Of a stretch of DNA of 64,000 nucleotides, positions 38,310 to 46,613 are shown piece by piece. Source of the stretch: an uncultured Porphyromonadaceae bacterium. GTDB lineage: Bacteria > Bacteroidota > Bacteroidia > Bacteroidales > Muribaculaceae. The notes beneath the pieces were generated by a model. It ran no database searches. It saw only the letters and a program-made list of their open reading frames with translations, and had not been told where the DNA came from. The translations under genes and the position numbers were made by a program. Every line of letters begins with the position of its first letter. Within the stretch, counting starts at the first letter, position 1. Location: the NCBI GenBank assembly GCA_948467675.1, contig CAOKFI010000006.1:29574-93573 (forward strand), read 5' to 3'.

Positions 38310-39080
38310 ATGACTATCGAGGAAGAAATACAGTACTGGATTGATAACCCGGACATTGTGCCGGCACTTGAACGTGTCGACGAGCTGGGGGAGATATATC
38401 CTGCATTTATATTGCCTGCTCGATTGCTGCTTGAGCGTGCGGGTCATACAGTCGACGACGAGACACGCCGCAGGCTTCTTGTCAGGGTGGCTCTGAACTC
38501 ATCGGATCAGGAGTCATTGCGTGATATCTTGGATCCTATGGCTGCCGGTTTCGACGATTTTTATCCGCAGGAAAAGCCTGCGGCGCCTGTTGGGACGGAG
38601 GCTACGATCGATAAATTTATCGATACCTACGGAACTCCTGATCCCAGGGAGGAGGAGATACTCACTCGTCTTATATTCAATCCTACACCTGATTATGCAC
38701 AGCTCCTTGCCCGGGAGGAGGAGGCGAGTCTTCCTTCGGGAGACGATGCTCCCGAAGGAAGCCAGGACAGTCTGATCAACGATTTTATCCTGAAAAGCCG
38801 TGCTCGTCAAGGGCATTTCCCTGCATCTGATACGGATGATCAGCCGGTTAAGCCACAACCGCTGTCGCCGGTATCAGATCCGGAATCGTCCGATGATTCT
38901 TTATTGAGCGAAAGTCTTGCAAAAGTTTATATCCGTCAGCGCCGATATGCCAAAGCATACGAAATAATAGAGGGGCTAAGTTTGAATTTTCCGGAAAAAA
39001 GTATTTACTTTGCAGACCAATTGCGTTTCTTGCAGAAACTTATGCTCGTAGAGAAACTTAAAGCGCAATCGAACAGATAA
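38310..39080 (+). CDS. TPR-like protein of unknown function
   Basis: A 256-residue acidic soluble protein, no signal. The N-terminal half is helical (VPALERVDELGEIYPAFILPA); the middle is low-complexity and acidic; the C-terminus holds a TPR-like pair (SLAKVYIRQRRYAKAYEII, then LNFPEKSIYFADQLRFLQKL). No enzyme motif is visible. Its fixed place between lptE and secG suggests an envelope-biogenesis or secretion partner, which is inference. A 13-bp inverted repeat lies inside the coding sequence at 38730-38761. Confidence 0.8.
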   Translation: MTIEEEIQYWIDNPDIVPALERVDELGEIYPAFILPARLLLERAGHTVDDETRRRLLVRVALNSSDQESLRDILDPMAAGFDDFYPQEKPAAPVGTEATIDKFIDTYGTPDPREEEILTRLIFNPTPDYAQLLAREEEASLPSGDDAPEGSQDSLINDFILKSRARQGHFPASDTDDQPVKPQPLSPVSDPESSDDSLLSESLAKVYIRQRRYAKAYEIIEGLSLNFPEKSIYFADQLRFLQKLMLVEKLKAQSNR

Positions 39081-39115
39081 TAATCAATTATTAATCATAC
39101 ATAATCACAACGGAT

Positions 39116-39481
39116 ATGTACCCACTCGTAATAGTACTTACTGTCATTGCCGCCGTGTTGCTCATTGGCGTAGTGCTGATCCAGAAGTCCAAAGGCGGCG
39201 GTCTGTCGTCTGCTTTTGCCGGCTCTAACCAGATCATGGGCGTACGCCGCACGAACGATGTGATCGAGAAAGCCACTTGGTTCCTTGCCGCATTTATCGG
39301 CCTGCTCTCTATCGTCAGCGTATTTGTAGCCCCGACCATCACTACCGGCGCATCGCGTGTAGCTCCTGTAGCTCCTGCTGCGACTGCCCCCGTCGATTAC
39401 AACACACCGGCGACTCCGGCCGCTGATGCTGTTCCTGCTGTTGTGGAAGTTCCCGCAGCCGATGAGGCCGCAGCCGAGTAA
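39116..39481 (+). CDS. secG: Preprotein translocase subunit SecG
   Basis: A 121-residue protein with two membrane helices (about 2-22 and 52-70), the connecting loop bearing LIQKSKGGGLSSAFAGSNQIMG, the SecG signature. It assists SecYEG-driven export. The last 45 residues form an Ala/Pro/Val-rich tail (for example VPAVVEVPAADEAAAE), an extension seen in this phylum. It ends the acyltransferase-to-secG run and faces convergent recA. Confidence 0.93.
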   Translation: MYPLVIVLTVIAAVLLIGVVLIQKSKGGGLSSAFAGSNQIMGVRRTNDVIEKATWFLAAFIGLLSIVSVFVAPTITTGASRVAPVAPAATAPVDYNTPATPAADAVPAVVEVPAADEAAAE

Positions 39482-39502
39482 TCCATACAAGAACACATTG
39501 TC

Positions 39503-39540
39503 CGAATGGCACCGTATCGATATTGATACGGTGCCATTCG
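39503..39540 (+). terminator. Hairpin after secG
   Basis: A perfect 16-bp stem (39503-39518 with 39525-39540) around a 6-nt loop lies 22 nt after the secG stop. The following bases TGTTATAT are only moderately T-rich. Probable terminator for secG; it shares the octamer ATGGCACC with the palindrome at 39589. Confidence 0.65.
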
Positions 39541-39582
39541 TGTTATATGGAGACTGGAAAGGGGGCTTTGACAGAGTACCTG

Positions 39583-39630
39583 AAAAACGACAGATGGCAC
39601 CTGACTCGATCGAGTCAGGTGCCATCTGTC
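39583..39630 (-). terminator. Rho-independent terminator of recA (42-bp perfect palindrome)
   Basis: 39589-39630 is a perfect 42-bp palindrome; on the minus strand, reading from recA, it is followed by five T residues (39583-39587). Its 5' edge is 18 nt beyond the recA stop. The stem is 21 bp with essentially no natural loop, longer than an average terminator. Confidence 0.75.
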
Positions 39631-39647
39631 AGTATTTATATGTATTG

Positions 39648-40832
39648 TTATGCGTCCTCCTCAATAGAGAATTCGTCGTCAAGAGTGTCGAGTTCGTCGT
39701 CTATGTCGTCCGTATCCGTATCTGGAGTCTCGCTGGCCTTGGTGTCCTTGCGGTTCTTGAACTTAGGTTTTTTTGCACTCGGCTTGGCTCCTCCGTTTTT
39801 AAGGGCATCCATGATCTTTGCTTCCAGTTCATCCATCAGTTCGGGATTGTCGTTCAGCACCTGTTTGGCTGCGTCGCGGCCTTGAGCCAGTTTGCTGCCG
39901 TCGTAGCTGAACCAGCTGCCGCTCTTGTTGATTATGCCGAGATCCACGCCCTGATCGAGTATTTCGCCCGATTTGGATATGCCTTCGCCAAACATGATGT
40001 CGAATGTGGCGCGTTTGAACGGGGGAGCGACCTTGTTTTTTACGACCTTGACGTATGTGGTACGCCCGATAGGATCATCGTTTTTGTCTTTTATGGCGGA
40101 TCCCGGACGAATATCGATGCGGACCGACGAGTAGAACTTCAGCGCATTGCCGCCGGTTGTGGTTTCCTGCGGGCCGAATGACATGCCGCCGATTTTGGCG
40201 CGTAGCTGGTTGATGAAGATACATGTGGTCTTGGTGCGTGATATCGCGCCGGTGAGTTTGCGCAGAGCCTGTGACATGAGTCGCGCCTGCAGGCCGACGT
40301 TCTTTTCTCCCATATCGCCGTCGATCTCGCTTTTGGGTGTCAGGGCCGCTACCGAGTCGATGACCAGTATGTCTATTGCCGACGAGCGGATCAGTTTTTC
40401 GGCGATCTCAAGTGCCTGCTCTCCGTCGTCGGGCTGGGAAAAGAACAGGTTGTCGACGTCGACACCGAGTTTCTCTGCATAGAAACGGTCAAACGCATGT
40501 TCGGCATCTATGATGGCTGCTATGCCTCCCGCTTTCTGAGCCTCGGCTATGGCATGGATGGCGAGAGTCGTCTTACCCGACGATTCCGGGCCGAATATCT
40601 CTATGACACGTCCGCGTGGGAAGCCGCCTACGCCGAGGGCATAGTTCAGTCCGATCGATCCGGTGGGTATCACCTCCACATCCTCGATTTTGTCATCGCC
40701 GAGTTTCATGATGGCGCCGCGGCCGTAGTCTTTCTCTATCTGACCAAGGGCCTGTTTTAAAGCCGCAAGTTTTCCCTCTTTGGTGTCGGGAATGACTATC
40801 TTGCTGGACTTTTTCTTATCGTTCTTTTCCAT
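39648..40832 (-). CDS. recA: Recombinase RecA
   Basis: A 394-residue homologous-recombination ATPase. Walker A GPESSGKT is at 81-88; the L2-loop and following blocks read [34 protein letters not shown], split here over the conserved QLRAKIG and [10 protein letters not shown] motifs. The tail beyond about 345 is a lysine stretch ([19 protein letters not shown]) then strongly acidic ([16 protein letters not shown]), longer than in E. coli (353 residues); acidic tails modulate RecA loading. It is monocistronic, with a terminator after it and a TATATTTG box upstream. Confidence 0.98.
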   Translation of the reverse strand: MEKNDKKKSSKIVIPDTKEGKLAALKQALGQIEKDYGRGAIMKLGDDKIEDVEVIPTGSIGLNYALGVGGFPRGRVIEIFGPESSGKTTLAIHAIAEAQKAGGIAAIIDAEHAFDRFYAEKLGVDVDNLFFSQPDDGEQALEIAEKLIRSSAIDILVIDSVAALTPKSEIDGDMGEKNVGLQARLMSQALRKLTGAISRTKTTCIFINQLRAKIGGMSFGPQETTTGGNALKFYSSVRIDIRPGSAIKDKNDDPIGRTTYVKVVKNKVAPPFKRATFDIMFGEGISKSGEILDQGVDLGIINKSGSWFSYDGSKLAQGRDAAKQVLNDNPELMDELEAKIMDALKNGGAKPSAKKPKFKNRKDTKASETPDTDTDDIDDELDTLDDEFSIEEDA

Positions 40833-40862
40833 TAGATATTATTGTATTTCTGATTTATGTAG

Positions 40863-40870
40863 CAAATATA
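40863..40870 (-). promoter_or_regulatory. Candidate -7 box upstream of recA
   Basis: Reads TATATTTG on the minus strand, an exact TAnnTTTG match, 30 nt before the recA ATG (40832). No -33 element at 19-21 nt. Confidence 0.45.
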
Positions 40871-41144
40871 CGGGATGAGTTGGGCGATAATATGGCGCTG
40901 TAATGTTAAATATTGTGTCGCGCCTGCGCTGCTCACCGTTTCGTAAAGGTACATAATAATCCGATAGCATGCAAATATCAGTGTCGTATCAGGTGCACAG
41001 ACCATACGGTTTTGGAACTTGCGAAATCTTTTTCAAAAAGATTGCTATGCAGTGAACTTTCCAGACCGGGCTGCGTTTATTAGATACATAGCAAAATTAC
41101 TTTTTCCATTGAAAGAAATGTGATAATGATTGGTTTATTATTTA

Positions 41145-41183
41145 ACGTGGCGCTACTGTGAGAGTAGCGCCACGTCAATTTTT
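41145..41183 (+). terminator. Strong hairpin with T-run on the plus strand
   Basis: A perfect 12-bp stem (ACGTGGCGCTAC, 41145-41156, with 41164-41175) around a 7-nt loop, followed on the plus strand by CAATTTTT. The nearest gene ending here is the minus-strand WYL gene (41222), for which the T-run is weak, so it may serve either strand. Confidence 0.6.
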
Positions 41184-41221
41184 ATATATTATATATCTTT
41201 CAATGAGGCCGGTAGGTTGGC

Positions 41222-42118
41222 TCAGGCGTTGTAGGCGGCGAGCGATTCCTGTAGACTCGTTATTATCATGGCCCGCAGTTCGGGCGGCTCGATCACTGTG
41301 ATCCTGGGTCCGTACGACAGCAGTTCCTGTACGAAATCGGGTGTGAGTTGCAGTTTGTATGAGAATATCGAATATGAGTCGTGGATGATTTCGTCCTGAG
41401 AGTGGTGCAGCGGCAGAGCGCGCAGATATTTGGCTTGTCGCGGATCGGTGCGTATGCTCACGCGTTTTGCCTCGCTGCGGTCCACGATTATGCCGAAACT
41501 GTCGCGGAAGTAGTTTTCGATATCGAAATCGTCGGGTATGACAAATGTATCCGGCAACACCACAGCCTCGCGTATACGGTCGAGGGCATAGGTCTTGACG
41601 GTGTTTTCCTTGACATTGCGGCCTATCACATACCATCGCTGGCGGAATATCTTCAGGAAATACGGTTCGAGCAGAATGCCTGGGGTGGCGTTGATTCGCG
41701 AGAACGGCTGGTATGTGAAGCGTATGGGATGAGCTTCTTTTACGGCATCGATGATCACGCTGAGATATTCGCGTGCCGAAGGTACGTCTTCAAGGAATAT
41801 ACGGTCCGAAACTTCGCGTGATCCGCTGAGCACACTGCTCATGGCGGCGGAGTTGAGCAGCCAGTTGGTCACACTCTCGTTATGCATGTTTCCGTCGTCG
41901 ATATAGTATTCGAATGTCGACGGATTGCACTCTATGTTTATCTTGAACAGCTCTTCGATGGCTGTCCGGTAATTGTAGAATGTGCGCCTCGGAAGCGGGT
42001 CGCCGTTGGAGAATGGCGAGCGTTTCCATCGTTCGTTGAGTTCCTCGCGGGTTATCGAACCATAGCGCTTTATTGTGTCTATGAGCCAGATATAGCGGCT
42101 GAACAGATCTTTTGACAT
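41222..42118 (-). CDS. WYL-domain transcriptional regulator
   Basis: A 298-residue regulator: N-terminal winged-helix/HTH region (about 8-70, SITREELNERWKRSPF and RRTFYNYRTAIEEL), then the WYL sensor domain (about 115-205) with HPIRFTYQPFSR and LKIFRQRWYVIGRN, where the WYL motif reads WYV, and TVKTYALDRI; a C-terminal region follows (WCX-like). WYL proteins bind nucleotide-like or other ligands and control stress or catabolic genes. It starts 22 nt after the symporter gene and is last in a three-gene run with the symporter and NamZ-like enzyme, so it may regulate that operon. Confidence 0.88.
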   Translation of the reverse strand: MSKDLFSRYIWLIDTIKRYGSITREELNERWKRSPFSNGDPLPRRTFYNYRTAIEELFKINIECNPSTFEYYIDDGNMHNESVTNWLLNSAAMSSVLSGSREVSDRIFLEDVPSAREYLSVIIDAVKEAHPIRFTYQPFSRINATPGILLEPYFLKIFRQRWYVIGRNVKENTVKTYALDRIREAVVLPDTFVIPDDFDIENYFRDSFGIIVDRSEAKRVSIRTDPRQAKYLRALPLHHSQDEIIHDSYSIFSYKLQLTPDFVQELLSYGPRITVIEPPELRAMIITSLQESLAAYNA

Positions 42119-42140
42119 GATTGGCGGTTTTTTTGAGGTT

Positions 42141-43628
42141 TCAGGAGCCGGTTGTATTCTGTGGGCGGGAGTTGTGTGGATGTTTGTCTGCCGACAGAAG
42201 CCGCAGGCCGATTACCGTGATGGCGGCATTGATTATGAGAAGCTCGAAGCTGGTTTTGTATCCGGACAGATGATCGAGAGTATACTGGATGATCCATGAC
42301 AGGACCGGGGAAAGCACACATACTGCCGGAACCCAGCGGTCATGAACCGGCTTTTGCCAGAACATACCGTATACGAACAGTCCGAGTATCGGACCGTAGG
42401 TATAGGCTGCTACGGTATAGACTGCGCTTATGGCGTCTTGCTCTATGAAGTAGTAGAAACCGATTATGATCAGTCCCATTATCACCGACATTCCGACATG
42501 AACCGATTTGCGTACGCCGGTGAGCTTCCGGTCATCGTATCGGTTCTGGCCGTCGAGCACATCGACTGTGAATGACGTGGTGAGAGACGTTAGTGCCGAA
42601 CCGGCTGCCGAGTATGCCGCTGCTATGAGTCCGATCACAAACAGTATGCCTACCGCCGCCGGCATGGATTCATGCCATGCCACAATTCCGAATATCTCGT
42701 CGGTCTTGGCCGGAATCGCTATGCCTTTGTGATCCATGAATATGACCAGAAGTGTTCCGAGAAGCAAAAAAAGGGCTATGACGAAAAACTGCATGATGCC
42801 GCTCACTATCATGTTTTTCTGAGACTGGCGGTGGTCGCGGCATGCGAGGTTGCGCTGCATCATGTCCTGATCGAGTCCGTTGGTGGCTATGGCCATGAAT
42901 ACGCCGGCGAGAAACTGCTTCCAGAAGTAGCTGCCCGATTTCGGATCGTCGAAAAAGAATATCCTCGATGACTCATGATCACTGATAGCTCCTGCCATTT
43001 CGGGAAGTGTGAACCCGAGATTCTGCGCCACGAAGTAGATGCACAGTATCACCGACATGATCAGACAGAAACTTTTCAGGGTATCGGTCCATATAAGTGT
43101 CTTGACGCCGCCCTGCACGGTATAGAGCCATATCAGGGCTATGGTGATGATGACGTTGAATACGAACGGGATGTGAAGCGGTTCGCACACGAGCGCCTGC
43201 AGGACTATGCACACTACGAGGAACCGTACCGATGCCCCGAGCATTTTCGATATGAAAAAGAACCATGCTCCGGTGCGGTAAGTACTTTGGCCGAACCGTT
43301 CGCCGAGATATCCGTAGATCGACACCAGATTGCGGCGATAGAACAGCGGTACGAGCACGAACGCGATCACGAAATATCCGACGATGAAACCGAGCACCAT
43401 CTGCAGGTATGAGTATCCGCTGCCTACCACCATGCCTGGTACCGATATGAATGTGACGCCCGATATCATGGCGCCGATCATGGCAAACGATACGATTGCC
43501 CATGGGGCGCGTCGGTTACCGGTGAAGAATGTTGCGTTGTCGCTGCCGCGCGACGCAATCCACGATACTCCGAGCAACAGTCCGAAATAGGCGGCTATCG
43601 AGATTATGATAATAAGAGGTGTGGACAT
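42141..43628 (-). CDS. Sodium:solute symporter (SSS family)
   Basis: A 495-residue inner-membrane protein with about 13 hydrophobic helices. SSS features: FTGNRRAPW near 38, GATFISVPG-like SGVTFISVPGMVVG with the Na+-site region, ALIWLYTVQGGVKTLIWTD (the SSS signature area), and AAAYSAAGSALTSLTTSF. Substrates of the family include sugars, sialic acid, amino acids and vitamins. It lies 14 nt after the namZ-like gene and 22 nt before the WYL gene, so the likely cargo is the product of that enzyme, possibly MurNAc or a MurNAc-peptide; this is inference. Confidence 0.9.
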   Translation of the reverse strand: MSTPLIIIISIAAYFGLLLGVSWIASRGSDNATFFTGNRRAPWAIVSFAMIGAMISGVTFISVPGMVVGSGYSYLQMVLGFIVGYFVIAFVLVPLFYRRNLVSIYGYLGERFGQSTYRTGAWFFFISKMLGASVRFLVVCIVLQALVCEPLHIPFVFNVIITIALIWLYTVQGGVKTLIWTDTLKSFCLIMSVILCIYFVAQNLGFTLPEMAGAISDHESSRIFFFDDPKSGSYFWKQFLAGVFMAIATNGLDQDMMQRNLACRDHRQSQKNMIVSGIMQFFVIALFLLLGTLLVIFMDHKGIAIPAKTDEIFGIVAWHESMPAAVGILFVIGLIAAAYSAAGSALTSLTTSFTVDVLDGQNRYDDRKLTGVRKSVHVGMSVIMGLIIIGFYYFIEQDAISAVYTVAAYTYGPILGLFVYGMFWQKPVHDRWVPAVCVLSPVLSWIIQYTLDHLSGYKTSFELLIINAAITVIGLRLLSADKHPHNSRPQNTTGS

Positions 43629-43642
43629 GGATTGTGACTGTA

Positions 43643-44815
43643 TTAGTTTTCAGGATAGAGGAGATACGGTTTGCGCTGGGTCTTGAAACGGGCCACATCG
43701 TCGACCCATGTCTGTTTGATCTCCACGGCGCTTTTGCCCTCCTCGATCATCTTGCGTATATCGCCGTTGCCGATGAGCAGTTCGAAGAATGAACGGAAAA
43801 AGGCATCGCCCATGCCGAGATTGCGGTAAGCGTCGATCAGATACTCGAGGTTTATGCCTTGTGCTATGGCTTCCTCGTCGGAGATCGGGCGCAGATCGCG
43901 GCCGTAGCACTTACGGTCAAGTTGCGGCGGATTCTTGGCTCCGGGCACGCTGCGCGGGATAAATGAGAATTCGTAGCCTTTCATGTCGGGGTGGCCGTAT
44001 ACCTCAAACGGGAAGTCGGTACCGCGGCCGAGGCTTACCGGAGTAGCCTCGAAATAGCATGTGGACGGATAGAGATATATGGCGTGCATGTTGCGCAGAT
44101 TGGGCGATGGCGCTATGGGTAGCCTGTAGCGTGTGGCGTGGGTGTATCCGCCGCACCGTATCACCGTCAGGGGAACTTTCTGCCCGTTCCTGAGCCAGCC
44201 CTCGCCATTGGCCATAGTGGCCAGTTCGCCGAGGGTCATGCCGTGAACCACCGGTATGGGGAGGCGTCCTACGCCCGACTGGTATTTCATGTCGAGGACA
44301 GGGCCGTCGACGGTCATGCCGTTGGGGTTGGGACGGTCAAGCACAACGACGCTCTTGCCATGTTCGATGGCGGAGTTCACCAGGTCAATCATCGAGCAGT
44401 AGTATGTGTAGTAACGCAGCCCTACATCCTGAATGTCGACCACGATCACATCGAGGTTGTCCATTACCGACTTGGCCGGGCCGCGGCGTTTGCCGTCGTA
44501 GAGTGAGGCTATGGGTATGCCGGTTACGGGATCGACCGAGCTGCCCACGTGTTCTCCGGCATCGGCCGTGCCCCGGAATCCGTGTTCGGGCGAGAAGATT
44601 GCGGTGACGTTTATTCCGTTGTCGATAAGCAGATCGAGCGTGTGCTTGTCGCCGACCATGCCGGTGTGGTTGGAAAACAAGGCGACTTTCTTGCCCTTCA
44701 GTAGCGGAATATAGCTGTCGGTAAATTCTGCCCCGACCCGTACGCCTGTCGATGCATAGGCAGGCAGGAGGGACAACGACAGAAGCAACGCTATTATGGC
44801 GTGATTGATTTTCAT
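43643..44815 (-). CDS. namZ: DUF1343 / NamZ-like exo-beta-N-acetylmuramidase
   Basis: The start is set at 44813-44815 (MKINHAIIALLLSLSLLPAYAS, a signal peptide), giving 390 residues. The DUF1343 (PF07075, GH171) family, characterised as NamZ, releases terminal MurNAc from peptidoglycan fragments. Typical blocks: KGKKVALFSNHTG, ATIFSPEHGFRGTADAGE-like (AIFSPEHGFRGTADAGEHVG), DNLDVIVVDIQDVGLRYYTYY, VVVLDRPNPNG and PSPNLRNMHAIYLYP, and CYFEATPVSLGRGTDFPFE. It should act in the periplasm or on the cell surface. It leads the operon with the SSS symporter and WYL regulator. Confidence 0.87.
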   Translation of the reverse strand: MKINHAIIALLLSLSLLPAYASTGVRVGAEFTDSYIPLLKGKKVALFSNHTGMVGDKHTLDLLIDNGINVTAIFSPEHGFRGTADAGEHVGSSVDPVTGIPIASLYDGKRRGPAKSVMDNLDVIVVDIQDVGLRYYTYYCSMIDLVNSAIEHGKSVVVLDRPNPNGMTVDGPVLDMKYQSGVGRLPIPVVHGMTLGELATMANGEGWLRNGQKVPLTVIRCGGYTHATRYRLPIAPSPNLRNMHAIYLYPSTCYFEATPVSLGRGTDFPFEVYGHPDMKGYEFSFIPRSVPGAKNPPQLDRKCYGRDLRPISDEEAIAQGINLEYLIDAYRNLGMGDAFFRSFFELLIGNGDIRKMIEEGKSAVEIKQTWVDDVARFKTQRKPYLLYPEN

Positions 44816-44884
44816 TGACTGTGCGTAAGAATTTATGGCGTAAAGATACCATAAAACCAGGCACAATGTTTTTAAAAAGTGTTG

Positions 44885-45060
44885 CTAATGCTTAACAAAA
44901 GATATTGTCGTGCTCCGCTCGGGTGTCGGAGGCAATCGTTTTGGGGTGGGTATCGCAGCGCATCTCCGACGCGCTGGTGTTTGAGGGCGTTGTCTCTGCC
45001 CCATGCATGGCTGCATGGGGTTCCGCAACCTTCGGGTCTCCGACCCGAGGCTACGCGGGG
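44885..45060. repeat. GC-rich palindromic cluster (REP-like)
   Basis: Unlike the AT-rich spacers around it, this stretch is GC rich. It holds a 9-bp stem with 4-nt loop (CCCCATGCA 44999-45007 with 45012-45020), a second hairpin TCGGGTC 45032-45038 with GACCCGA 45042-45048 with an outer CCGC/GCGG, and CTCCGA/TCGGAG-type repeats near 44930 and 44964. It directly follows the stop of the 168-residue gene on the minus strand and may be a REP-type element or a complex terminator. I cannot say whether it recurs in the genome. Confidence 0.55.
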
Positions 45061-45567
45061 TCAGTTGGCGGGGGTGACGGCGGTGATGACGTTGCGGTAG
45101 GCGCCGCGCCAGGGTAGTGTGCCGAAGTAGCGGGAGTAGGTGATGGTTACGGGGATGCCTGCAAGCTGTGCCTTCTGAAGACGGTCGGCTATAGCCGGAT
45201 CAGCTATGGAGAAGTCGGTGCGGGTATACGGGTGGATGGTGTCGGCGAGAGCCCGGGTGGTAGCTACGCTGCATTCGTAGGTTTTGAACAAAATGCCGCG
45301 GCGCTCGACGTTGTAGATGGTTCCGGTAGTCTTGATATCGGTGGCGTAGGGGCTGATATAGCGGAAGTAGAATGCTGTGCCGAGTGCTACGAGCAGGAGA
45401 AGGCTGAACCAGATCAGAAACCTGCGCAGCCGATGCCGTGGCCTGGGTTCCGGTTCCTGTGGCTGTGGGGCGGGCTGGGGCGTTGGTTCGGCTGTGCCGA
45501 CGGTTTCGGTTGTTTCGGATTCGGGTTCGTCGTCGGTGAAGAAGTCGGGGTGCTGGTCGAGTTTCAT
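45061..45567 (-). CDS. Small membrane-anchored protein of unknown function
   Basis: A 168-residue protein with a disordered acidic/Pro-Gln-rich cytoplasmic start (about 1-45, PTPQPAPQPQEPEPRP), a basic stretch (RHRLRRF), one membrane helix (about 50-72, LIWFSLLLLVALGTAFYF) and a soluble periplasmic domain (about 75-168) ending in RGAYRNVITAVTPAN. No signature is recognised. It overlaps the flippase-like gene by 4 bp, so the two may form a complex; a linker function is a guess. Confidence 0.72.
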   Translation of the reverse strand: MKLDQHPDFFTDDEPESETTETVGTAEPTPQPAPQPQEPEPRPRHRLRRFLIWFSLLLLVALGTAFYFRYISPYATDIKTTGTIYNVERRGILFKTYECSVATTRALADTIHPYTRTDFSIADPAIADRLQKAQLAGIPVTITYSRYFGTLPWRGAYRNVITAVTPAN

Positions 45568-46586
45568 TGCATTCGGGGGTTATGGCGCTTGTCGAGCGCT
45601 ATTGCTATAAATGTGTATAGTCCCAGCAGTATCATCAGAATGGTCTGTGTGCCGAGTACTACATTGGCAAACGCCAAGGCGTCGGTTCTGTTCATTATAC
45701 CGTAGACATCGGTAATGGCGATCATCACGGCCCACTGCCATGGTCCGATGCCACCGTTGGCCGGAACCCCCATGGCGAGGCTGCCGAATATGAATGTGAC
45801 GAATACTGCGAGTATGCCGTGAGCGGCGACATAATCGCCGGTCTCGCGGAATGAGTAGAATGCAAGCCACATTTCTACGAAATAGCTGCCCCAGATGAGT
45901 ACAGTGAACAGCAACCAGATGCCTTTACGCGGCATTTTCATGATGCCGGCGAATCCTTCCCACAGTCCGAGATATAGGTTGCGCAGCCGCTGTACGAGCG
46001 GTGTGTGGCGGCGGAAGTGCAGAAAGCATACCAGTCCGGCTACAAGAAGCAGGCCGATGATCCAGAGCCACGGCGATGAGATCAATGCCTGGATCCGGTC
46101 GTAGATCTCGATTTCGATCATGTATGTGACTATGGCGTCGCGCGCCAGCAGAAATACGGCTACTGTCATCAGGAATACAGTGACGGTGTCGGCGAGGCGG
46201 TCAGCTACCATCGAGCCGAAGACTTCGGCAAAGGAGGCTTGCTGCCGCTGGGCTATGTAGCCGGTGCGCCATACTTCGCCGAGTCGCGGAAACACCAGAT
46301 TGACGGCGTAGGTGCCGAAGATGCTGCATATCATGGTGTGGAGTGGCGGATCAATGCCCAGAGCCCGGAGTTGCATCCGCCACCTTACGGCGCGGAATAT
46401 CTGGGCGAATATGCTTAGGGCGAGAGAAGCTCCGATCCACCAGAAGTCGCACTGTCCCATTTTGTCCCACATCTGGCGGAAATCGACACCAGTAAACAAT
46501 AAGTAACATAATCCCACCGATATGATCAGTGGGATTATGTACCTGAATATTGTGCGCCAGGGGCGGGCTTTGGCAGTCTGCGTCAT
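45564..46586 (-). CDS. Lysylphosphatidylglycerol-synthase-like flippase-domain membrane protein
   Basis: A 340-residue membrane protein with about eight hydrophobic helices, of the PF03706/UPF0104 (YbhN, AglD-like) class, the integral-membrane flippase portion of MprF without its synthase domain. Motifs include LGWWRWRMQLRALG-like AVRWRMQLRALG, FGTYAVNLVFPRLGEVWRTGY and GSLAMGVPANGGIGPWQWAVM. Members are linked to lipid or isoprenoid-lipid movement. It starts 27 nt after the lpxA stop and overlaps the 168-residue gene by 4 bp, in an envelope-related cluster. Confidence 0.88.
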   Translation of the reverse strand: MTQTAKARPWRTIFRYIIPLIISVGLCYLLFTGVDFRQMWDKMGQCDFWWIGASLALSIFAQIFRAVRWRMQLRALGIDPPLHTMICSIFGTYAVNLVFPRLGEVWRTGYIAQRQQASFAEVFGSMVADRLADTVTVFLMTVAVFLLARDAIVTYMIEIEIYDRIQALISSPWLWIIGLLLVAGLVCFLHFRRHTPLVQRLRNLYLGLWEGFAGIMKMPRKGIWLLFTVLIWGSYFVEMWLAFYSFRETGDYVAAHGILAVFVTFIFGSLAMGVPANGGIGPWQWAVMIAITDVYGIMNRTDALAFANVVLGTQTILMILLGLYTFIAIALDKRHNPRMQ

Positions 46587-46613
46587 CTGCTGATGAGTTG
46601 TTGCGGGGATTTG

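Larger units (their letters stand above)
40833..41221. other. 389-bp intergenic stretch between recA and the WYL regulator gene
   Basis: No convincing gene. It holds the recA candidate promoter box (40863-40870), a 9-bp A/T stem (AATCTTTTT near 41025-41043), a TAATTTTG on the minus strand (41092-41099) and a strong hairpin at 41145-41175. A 23-codon ORF starting at 40875 has no supporting signal. Confidence 0.7.

Noticed and set aside
39589..39630. Palindrome read as a CRISPR repeat or attachment site
   Set aside because: Single copy, no spacers, no integrase nearby; terminator function explains most of it.
39426..40181. 251-residue plus-strand frame over the recA 3' half
   Set aside because: Shadow of recA and its terminator region, low-complexity reading.
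40875..40946. 23-codon ORF in the recA-WYL spacer
   Set aside because: No start context, too short and no conservation clue.
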